Shown here: positions 56,314 to 64,000 of the stretch, in pieces
How positions within the stretch are numbered: the stretch's first letter is position 1
Layout: every line of letters begins with the position of its first letter
DNA from: Whalleya microplaca
Lineage: Eukaryota > Ascomycota > Sordariomycetes > Xylariales > Xylariaceae
NCBI GenBank assembly: GCA_022497155.1
Contig: MU385713.1
Location: 992,001-1,056,000, forward strand
DNA length: 64,000 nt
Direction: 5' to 3'
Position numbers and translations under genes: made by a program
Notes under the pieces: generated by a model
What the model saw: the letters and a program-made list of their open reading frames with translations, nothing else
What the model was told of the DNA's origin: nothing
Databases searched by the model: none

Positions 56314-57886
56314 TTATACCTTGAGACCCAGTTCCTCCGCAAACGGCAGCACGTTGAGATCACCCACCGCCACCACAGTAGCCTTCCCATCCGTAAGAGC
56401 CTTCGCAGCCTGTAGGGGATTGGTTGTCAGCAACGAATCATAGTCACAAGCAAGGGGCTACACTTACAGTCTTGAGCTTGTCTGCCGTGACACTATCGAT
56501 AGTCGAGACGGCCTCAGCAATCTGGAAAGGCTTGCCGGAGTGGATGATGCCCGAGCCAGCCGCCAGGAGTGTCGAGAGGCCGGATTGGCTAGCATCTAAC
56601 GCATCGAATTTCGCCTTGGCAACGGCCTTAGCAAGATCCTCTTTGCTGACTTTTCCCTCTGCAATGCTCTTGACGGCCTTGACGGCCTCCACGGCTGCGT
56701 TGCGGATGGCAGCGGCATTTCCGTTGAGTTGGATGGAGAGCAGGCCGGCATCCGAGTATCCAAAGTTGGTCGCCGTAGCCGTGACCCCGTGGTTCGCAGC
56801 CGCGATCTTAGCTAGCAGGGTGAATCCAGGGGACCATTTCACATTAGCCTGGCCGCCAAGCAATGCCGCCAAGACAGCCGTCTCGGGCTTGAAAGTGCCA
56901 AAACTCGAACCAGGGAAGGCAATCACTAAAGAGTTTCCATGATTATGTGGTGTGCGCTGCTCACCACCGTAGTAAGTACTCGGCTTTGTGTTGAGCGTGT
57001 AGGAACTGGACGGAGATGAAGGCACGGTCTTGAAGAATTGTTCGGTCCACCGGTGCAGAGCCGTTGTCGTGGCTCCATCTCCAACTAGCGCAATATTTGG
57101 CTTGTTGTAGACGGCACCGGCATAGTCGGCGATAGTATTTTCGTTTAGGTAGCCTTTCAAGGGAGTCGTAGGGGTTGGGTAAAGGGGAACACCGAGACCA
57201 GTGTGGAAAGCAACCGTGTGCGCGGAATCTAGAGCCAGGGTAGAGACATCGCCAGCGAGCTTTTCCTGCTTTAAATGTAGGACTCTCTCTACTTCCTCGT
57301 GGAACTCGTAGGCTACCGACAGCAATGAGCATGGTATCATGAGCCAATGGCCCGCGGAGACTCACTGGTGTACTTGGTTTCGGAGATGACTTCTGCCAGC
57401 AGCTCGGTAAAGTATGGGATGTCTGCTCGCAGGAAGCTTGCCTCGACCACCAAGGCTTCTCGGGTGTGGTATGCGACCAATTGACCTCCTAGGAGTTCAG
57501 CTTCTCGTATGATACGTAAGGCAGATCGCTTCTGCGTGTTCTAGAGTAGTTGCACCTAATTAGCTCATGGCCAATACTACACACAAGAGAATGACATTCC
57601 AACGGGATCGGCCTACCTTGAAGGCAAACTCCTCCAGACCAACAGTCAGACCGGGAGCAGGCTGGTATCTAGTACCACCCTTGGCGACAACGGCGAGTTT
57701 CGTGGTCGGGCCGTGGGAATCGCGGGTAGCGACCTTGACACCAGCAACGTCGGTGGTCTCGTAGGCGAAGGAGGAGGGTGCAGAGGATGCGGCGGCAGCG
57801 TAGGCCCGACGTTGGGCAAGCTGCGAGCAGCCTTGCCTGCGGGCGGCTAGCTGGGCCCCTCTGGAGAGAGCCGATCTAGAGAACAT
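56314..57886 (-). CDS. QCR2: Ubiquinol-cytochrome c reductase core protein 2
   Basis: Four exons (57617-57886, 57366-57540, 56468-57312, 56314-56409) give 461 residues. Core protein 2 of respiratory complex III is a matrix-facing structural subunit related to the mitochondrial processing peptidases. A basic N-terminal presequence (MFSRSALSRGAQLAARRQG) targets it to mitochondria. The M16-like N-domain has GGTRYQPAPGLTVGLEEFAFK, NTQKRSALRIIREAELLGG and the region AYHTREALVVEASFL. No HxxEH zinc motif is present, as expected for core 2. The C-domain has NSLVIAFPGSSFG, AVLAALLGGQANVKWSPG and SIQLNGNAAAIR, and the end is DLNVLPFAEELGLKV. An upstream in-frame ATG at 57922 would add 12 residues; the ATG at 57886 fits the family. 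Confidence 0.95.
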
Positions 57887-58569
57887 GGTTGGAAGGGGAG
57901 GGATGCCGTCGACAATGGGCAATGGGAAATCTGCGACAGCGCTCGCTTTGGGATTTCGGGTTGGCTGATGAAAGCTCCCAGGGCAAAAAGATGCTCAATT
58001 CCGGTAGATTCTCGGCTTTTTACGACATAAGCTCGGATGGGCAGCGGGCGCGGCGGGCGATGGGCAGATGGACCATATGAAAGCCTCTGCTTTGGTCAGC
58101 CATTTGAGGCTAGCTGTCATTGGCTGCTGGCCTGCTAACCGACCCACTAAACTACATAGTACATGTATGTACAAGAAGCAGAGGCAACCTGGAAGGCAAG
58201 GGCAACGAAGAAAAAAAAAGTTTTGGCAGCCGCGGGGAGCTCGCAAGCTTCAGCCACCGATCAACGATTCCCCGCTACCGTCCCAAGAAAAGTAATTTTA
58301 TTGTTCGCTGCCGTTCGCTACCTGCCCTTTTACAACTTTCCTCCGTATATATCATACAAAAACCACTTAAGCTCCTGCAACTTTCCATAGAGATCTCTGA
58401 ACACTCTTGCGACTTGCAACGGATCCCGCAATCGCTAGAGTCAATGAAACCACGGTAGCATTTGTGGCAGCTCTAGAGATAGTGAGAGGATCTCTAGAAG
58501 CCAAGTCCTCTACTGAACTACACAGCCTATCATTTATTACTTCGCCGCAGAGTCTCGGTCTACACAGTC
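57887..58569. promoter_or_regulatory. Shared divergent upstream region, QCR2 / RPC82
   Basis: 683 bp separate the two divergent start codons. A poly-A run lies at about 58211-58219 and a pyrimidine-rich stretch at about 58320-58395. No gene seen. Confidence 0.6.
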
Positions 58570-60868
58570 ATGTTAGTGGTGAGTCAAGCTTTCATATATT
58601 TGATATATTTGGACTACCTATACCAATTATGCGCCCGGGTTCTCTGTATATTTAGTTACATGCATCATATCAAGTAGACTGCTAACGAGATTTGTCATGT
58701 CGCAGACGAAGAACGCCGCAGAGCTCTGCGTTCTGCTGGTCACCGAGCTGTATGGCCAGCTCCCATCGGTATGTTCTGGGCTTAACAATATGTCCTTCTC
58801 ATACATCTGCTTCGCGACTCTAATGCTTATAATGTAATAGCGCTTATTCGCAGATCTTGTCGCAAAGGGCAGACTGACCGTCGCGCAACTGGCGCAAAAC
58901 ACCTCCCTCAACCAGAAACAGGTCCGCCATGGCATCGCTGTGCTCATCCAGCTAAACCTCATATTCCACCATACGGACCAAGATTCCACCATCAGCTACT
59001 ACGAAGCGAACCCCAATGCGGCCTATAACCTCGTCCGAACGGGAAAGATACTAGATATGGTTCGCACGAAATATGGACAGCATGCGAACACTCTAGTTCA
59101 TGACGTCCTCATTCTGGGCCACATCAGGATCTCGGACCTGATCGAAGCCTACCGGGACAGACACAGGGAGCAGCAAGAGACAGTCAATGGCGAATCAAGC
59201 CACAGCCACAGTCACATGAACGGCAATGGCAACAGCAATGGCAATGGCATCAATGGTGCAAATGGTGCTAATGGTTTTACGAGTGAGGACGAAGAGTCTG
59301 ATCCGACTGAACAAGCCTACGAAAGCCTAGCGCAGCTCATTGCTGTTGGTATCCTCGAAACAGTCTCGTCAACAATGTTCCAGTCTTCTCAGGACCAAAG
59401 AAGTGCGGTGGAGCAGGAGGTTATGAAGGACTATCCCAATGGTGTCCGAGGGACAAAACAGACGAACGAGTTCGACAAGCAGGTTAGAGAGGAGCTAAGG
59501 AAGATCCAGACAGAACAGACAAGGCTAAAGAGAAGGCTGGAATATGAGTTCATGTATGAGCTTGGTTCTAAGCGTCGGAAGCTGACAAATGGTGCTATGT
59601 CCAATGCGTTTTCTGGGCCGAAAGCAAGATCTGTGTTACTGGATGAGGTGAGCTCTTGGGAATATAAATCTTGCTAAGAATACTCGCTAACTCTGTTACA
59701 GACCGATACTGTGGTTCGGTTAAACTACGACAAATGTCTGGTTGAGCTTCGCAACCAAAGACTTGTACGATATGCTGAAGACTTTATTGGCGAGATCACG
59801 GCCGAAGTGTATGCCTCACTCCTGGCCGCCTTGAGCAAAAAGGTCACACGGTGTCAGTTAGATAGGTCAACTCAGATAGAAGGCGAGGACGACGACTCGG
59901 CTTCAGGACCTAGTGTTACCACCCAGGAGATATTCGAGCACCTGAGTCCTTCAGTGAACGTGTTGGCTGGGATTGGGAAACCAGAAGACTGCCCTATCGA
60001 CCTGCGATATGCAGAGAGAATTCGAAGATATCCTCCGCAGCTCAAGAATTCGACTCTTCAGGCGACATTAGAAGAAGGGGACGAAGTTGTAGGGTCTGAC
60101 GATGAAGATTACGACCACAGCGGGGAGGCCATACTCAGCTTGGGGGCTAATGGGGACACAGCGGAAACTAGTACTGCTCGAAATGGCTCTAGGAACACCA
60201 AAGTGAAATTCGACGATGGGGTTCCAGTGGGAACGCATAGGTTGCACCAAATGCGCCAGCACCTGCTTATACTCGCCCAGAGCAAACAGGGGTTCGTACG
60301 CCATTGTGGTGGACGCGATTTTGGCGAATGGACGGTCGATTTCGAGCCACTCATGCAGCATCTGAAGTTCGTGGAGCTTGACACCATGATTGAAGAAAGC
60401 TTTGGACGACAAGGTCTCCGTCTGACTCGAATCTTGAGAGAAAAGGGAAAGATCGATGACAAAACATTGCCCAACATAGCTCTCATGAGGAAGCCAGATG
60501 TCCATGTCAAGATGGCAGAGATGGAGATGGCAGGGTTCCTCGATGTACAAGAGGTCCCGCGCGACAATAACCGGGCGGCAGCGCGAACCATCTTCTTTTG
60601 GTTCTTCGACCAGCAGAGAACGATACAACGGACGCTGGATAACACCTACAAGGCGATGGTACGGTGCATGCAACGACTCGACGTAGAGCGTCGCAAGAAG
60701 ATGAACGTCCTCCAGGTGGTGGAACGCAAGGACGTGCGGGGTATGGAGGAAGAGAAGCTCAGGGGGGATATCTACAACGAATATGTCGCGTTTTTAGATG
60801 TCGAGAAAAAGCTGCTTGGCCAAGTGGCGAAACTGGACGATGTCGTCGCTGTCTTTCGAGATTTCTAA
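58570..60868 (+). CDS. RPC82: RNA polymerase III subunit RPC82 (C82/Rpc3)
   Basis: Four exons (58570-58578, 58706-58768, 58841-59647, 59702-60868) give 681 residues. The subunit belongs to the C82-C34-C31 subcomplex that opens promoters for tRNA and 5S transcription in the nucleus. The model starts MLV, then TKNAAELCVLLVTELYGQLPS, as in fungal homologues. Winged-helix segments follow (LFADLVAKGRLTVAQLAQ, LNQKQVRHGIAVLIQLNLI). Central landmarks are HDVLILGHIRISDLIEAYR, RLNYDKCLVELRNQRLVRYA and YAERIRRYPPQL. The C-terminal part has FGRQGLRLTRILREKG, FLDVQEVPRDNNRAAARTI and FFWFFDQQRTIQRTL. A low-complexity insert of His-Ser then Asn-Gly repeats lies at about residue 125-145. The 9-nt first exon is inferred from the family start and the GTGAGT donor. 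Expect some uncertainty there. Confidence 0.93.
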
Positions 60869-61744
60869 TCGGAATCTGTGATACCAGCATCTGGAGGGAT
60901 GGATACCAAAAAAACAAAAAGTTATCTTGCATTGCATGGCGGCGTTGGGACGTGACAAATATGCAGGTAGCTGGATAGGCAGGCAGCCCCTGATCACCTT
61001 TGCATTCGACGGCGTTAAGCGTTTTTTTCAATCAAAAAACGCCAAACGGTAGCTAATCTGAGCGTGGATATGTCTCGCAGTTATATATATGTTGGTATAG
61101 AACAAGTGTATGAATAATACCATTGATACAAATGCTTGCAGATATGGTTCCTTGTAACTCTGGAGCGAAGCCTTGACAGGAGGTTTGGATATATACTGGA
61201 GGGCCAGGCGGACTATGCGATAAATCGGCCATAGCTCCGATAATACGGATCACTGTGCTGACGAGATATGATCGAAACAGAATTAAAACGACTATAACGA
61301 ATTTATAAGGAAGGTGAATTGGCTACTTTGAGAAGCATTGAATAATCTACTTGATTGTTCTATTTAGAAATTCAATTATTATTATAATTATTGTCGAGAA
61401 GATATAGTGAATGTTACTATAGACAGTCTGTGAGGGCGGGAGGTTAAAAAGAATTAGGTACCTTATCGCCGCAACGATAAGCTTATCCATGCAGGGGTCA
61501 GTGACCCAGCAGGTGGGATTAGCTCCAACGAATTATCTAAGTGAATGGCACTTTTTTTTTCTTTCGGCGCGATTGAAATTTCATCCTGTGAGCTTCACAT
61601 CATCTCCGAGTCCGCAACTCCCTTTGCCCTCTGGTTCTTCTCTCTTTCGCAGCACCTCACTCGGGCCCATTATATATTTCCAGACAAGACTATATACCAA
61701 TTTGTTCCACCACAAGTGTTGCGCGATTGATATATCCTCCCACA
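60869..61744. other. Intergenic, RPC82 to GGC1
   Basis: 876 bp. A perfect 9-bp stem hairpin, GCGTTTTTT / AAAAAACGC, lies at 61019-61042, about 150 bp past the RPC82 stop. The central part is AT-rich. No gene seen. Confidence 0.55.
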
Positions 61745-63057
61745 ATGGCGCCCATGGTAGCTAGCAAAGAGCGCGAGTCGAATCTCGCCCGACTCCTCGG
61801 TTCCGGTGCGTGGGGGAGGGGAATAGCTTCGCTTTTGGTCGCAATGGCCTGCTGACATGTTGCAGGCTCTGCTGGTATTTCCGAACTGGCTATCTTCCAT
61901 CCCGTGCGTAATTTTCCTTCTTAAAATATTACTGCGCCTGGCTGACAAAATCCAAGGTCGACACCATCGCAAAGCGCTTAATGAGCAACCAGTCCCGAGT
62001 ACGAAAGCCTTAATCGCCTATATCTCGTTGGCTATGCGATATTAACCGGTCTACAGATCACGAGCGCCAGCGAGTTGAACAAGGTCATATTCAAGGACAA
62101 GGCCGCCGCGCCCGTCGGACGCAAATTCGTTTCGCTGTTTCCAGGGTTAGGATATGCCGCGGGGTACAAGGTCAGAGCTGATGGGACAATTGACTAAGAA
62201 GTCCAAGCGGCTGAACGTGTCTGGTGTAGGTCCTGCAAAGAATATACAAATATGGCGGCCAGCCCATCGCGAGGGATTATCTTGCACAACACTACGGCAA
62301 GGACTTCGAGAGCGCATTCGGCAAGAAGACGGGCAAGGCGATCATGCACTCCACGGCTGGAAGGTCAGTCCTATGATCGATCCATAGACTATATGTGACT
62401 GTGTCGCTGACGCAATTGCAGTTTAATCGGTATCGGCGAGATCGTCTTACTTCCCCTGGATGTATTAAAGATCAAGCGCCAAACGAACCCAGAAGCATTC
62501 CGAGGGCGGGGTATCTTCAAGATCGTCGCCGACGAGGGTTTCGGCTTGTACAGAGGTTGGGGCTGGACTGCGGCTAGGAACGCCCCCGGATCGTTTGCCG
62601 TAAGCACCGTTCAGACCACCCCCCCACCTTGAAGGAAAACTACTAACACACTCGATAGCTTTTCGGCGGCTCGGCTTTCACGAAGGAATACTTCTTCAAG
62701 CTGAGCGATTACAACAAGGCAACGTGGTTCCAGAACTTCATCGCATCTATTGCCGGCGCCTCGGCCTCGCTGGTCGTCTCGGCGCCTCTCGATGTCATCA
62801 AGACCCGTATCCAGAACAGGAATTTCGAGAACCCCGAGAGCGGCTTCCGCATCTTGTCCAACATGGCGAAGAACGAGGGTATCACCAGTTTCTTCAAGGG
62901 ATTGGTACCTAAGGTAAGAGATCCCAATTACCAATCATCTAAGTCTTTCAGAGTACTAACATTCTATTTATAGCTCCTCATGACCGGGCCGAAGCTCGTG
63001 TTCTCCTTCTGGCTTGCGCAGACACTGATTCCAGCCTTCGACACATTGCTGAAATAG
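61745..63057 (+). CDS. GGC1: Mitochondrial GTP/GDP carrier
   Basis: Eight exons (61745-61805, 61866-61903, 61957-61998, 62057-62170, 62230-62363, 62422-62599, 62659-62913, 62974-63057) give 301 residues. Ggc1 (Yhm1) of the mitochondrial carrier family exchanges matrix GDP for GTP and affects mitochondrial iron and DNA maintenance. Three repeats are marked by HPVDTIAKRLM, LPLDVLKIKRQ and APLDVIKTRIQ. The start MAPMVASKERESNLARLLG and the stretches LFPGLGYAAGYKVLQRIY and GFGLYRGWGWTAARNAPGS are typical of this subfamily. Exons are unusually small (38-255 nt), and the reading frame is only seen after splicing. A second ATG (MVASKER, residue 4) could also be used. Confidence 0.95.
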
Positions 63058-63450
63058 AGCTCATTGCTTTAGGCATGATGTAAGCGGGATTATATACGCT
63101 GGTGGGAAGTAGACTTGTAGATCTGGGGCACCATTGGCTTGGCTGGCTCACTGTACATATACATACAATCGGATTATAAGCCGGCGTTGTTGGGATCAAT
63201 GATGCGTGCACGCTCCTACGAGAGAATGGATGGATTCCCTGTCGGGTTCTAACGTGGTCGGACGATATAGAGGAATCTCCATGAATTAAAGAAACTCACC
63301 TCATGAACAAATGTTGTCTTGACTTTTTTGCCTACTAGAGACTGTCTGGATCATGGCACATATATATTGTTTGCCTTGAAGAGTTATCCCCGAAGAACAG
63401 TGTAAGTACAGAAAAAGCCGACTTTGTCATCCTGGGAGTTGAGGGATAGG
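63058..63450. other. Intergenic, GGC1 3' flank
   Basis: About 390 bp after the GGC1 stop codon and before the inverted-repeat element. No gene seen. Confidence 0.6.
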
Positions 63451-63499
63451 TACGGAGGTGCCTTTCAAAAGTCTGGGCCATAGGGCCGATCTTAACAGC
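63451..63499. repeat. Left terminal inverted repeat
   Basis: 49 bp, starting TACGGAGGTGCCTTTC. It pairs with 63796-63844, with two mismatches. Confidence 0.9.
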
Positions 63500-63795
63500 T
63501 GTCAATCAGCCGCGCTACCCACCAATGCCAAGTAACCGAGCTTGAAGGAGGCAACGAATATAAGGAAGGCCGTAATATGCGGCGGCAGCGTTCGAAAAAA
63601 ACAGTTATTACAATTGCTGATCCTGAAGATGCCGAATGGGAGGAGGTTGAGGAATAACTAACTGTAGATAGCTTCAATTTGACAGACTTTCAATAGCATT
63701 CCAATGACAATTAACCTTAGATCACTAGTAATTTGTATGGTAAAACAGGTCAGCCGGCATCAGGTGGCTGATGTGGCACCTCACAGCTGTCAGGG

Positions 63796-63844
63796 GCTGT
63801 TAGGATCGGCCCTATGGCCCAGACTTTCGAAAGGCACCTCCGTA
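63796..63844. repeat. Right terminal inverted repeat
   Basis: 49 bp, ending GAAAGGCACCTCCGTA. It is the reverse complement of the left arm apart from two transitions. Confidence 0.9.
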
Positions 63845-64000
63845 GTAATTGCTCTCTCTGGGAGTTTCTGTAAGTTAATGGGAGTATGGGACTCGAGTGC
63901 GATTTGAATCTCATAAGTAAAATTGTATGGGGGGTCCCTCAACTACTATACAAATAATGACTTAACCTTAATGTTCAAGACGAATGCAAAGTAAAAAATA
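63845..64000. other. Window end, no gene seen
   Basis: 156 bp of AT-rich flank after the TIR element. Nothing was recognised. Confidence 0.5.

Larger units (their letters stand above)
63451..63844. mobile_element. MITE-like TIR element flanked by TA
   Basis: Two 49-bp arms (63451-63499 and 63796-63844) are reverse complements with only two mismatches. The element edges read TA-CGGAGGTGCC on the left and GGCACCTCCG-TA on the right, so the target duplication would be TA, as for Tc1/mariner/pogo elements. The 296-bp interior holds a short plus-strand frame ending at 63657 that reads KKTVITIADPEDAEWEEVEE before a stop. This could be the last residues of a lost transposase or a chance ORF. The total of 394 bp is far too short for autonomy. 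It is probably a non-autonomous derivative, and the small arm divergence suggests it is fairly recent. Confidence 0.8.

Overview
The window is a stretch of nuclear chromosome from a filamentous ascomycete (Pezizomycotina, most likely a Sordariomycete). The evidence is short GT-AG introns of about 35-206 nt with CTAAC/CTGAC-like branch sites, conserved fungal housekeeping proteins (IRA-type RasGAP, Rat1, Uso1, Naa35/Mak10, Rpc82, Ggc1, an ARS-binding protein 2 homologue), and gene-poor AT-richer stretches carrying transposon debris. There is no operon structure, no rRNA, tRNA or CRISPR that I could recognise, and no biosynthetic cluster.

Layout. 65-1993 (-) is a MutY/MUTYH adenine glycosylase. 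About 2.0-7.9 kb is a decayed intergenic zone with hairpins, a short-chain dehydrogenase relic, an LTR-like remnant and two small candidate ORFs. 7920-10490 (-) is a fungal integral membrane protein gene interrupted by one in-frame stop or a 3n intron. 12088-20329 (-) is a ten-exon IRA/NF1-type Ras GTPase-activating protein. 22036-25174 (-) is RAT1, divergent from USO1 at 26173-29271 (+). PRMT3 lies at 29784-31904 (+) and an EF-hand MscS channel at 32480-35203 (-). A 4-kb gene-poor gap follows, with a diverged tandem duplication, then an MFS sugar transporter at 39184-41607 (-) and another empty 4.8-kb gap. The right part is denser: ABP2-like (46417-48456, -), a PMP47-type peroxisomal carrier (50230-51426, +), NAA35/MAK10 (51965-54552, -), ATP15 (55427-55848, -), QCR2 (56314-57886, -), RPC82 (58570-60868, +) and GGC1 (61745-63057, +). 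A small TIR element closes the window at 63451-63844.

How the genes relate. This is an ordinary chromosomal neighbourhood rather than a pathway. There is a local concentration of organelle-energy genes (PMP47, ATP15, QCR2, GGC1) and of RNA/transcription genes (RAT1, RPC82, PRMT3). RAT1/USO1 and QCR2/RPC82 are divergent pairs that must share their upstream regions. Exon boundaries were built by hand from splice signals. For the multi-exon genes the summed exon lengths are divisible by three, which supports the models.

I do not see a convincing previously undescribed system. The items most worth a second look are the TIR/MITE-like element with a residual ORF, the single in-frame stop in the membrane-protein gene, the PRMT3 zinc finger lacking its cysteine pair, and the decayed repeats and palindromes in the gene-poor stretches.
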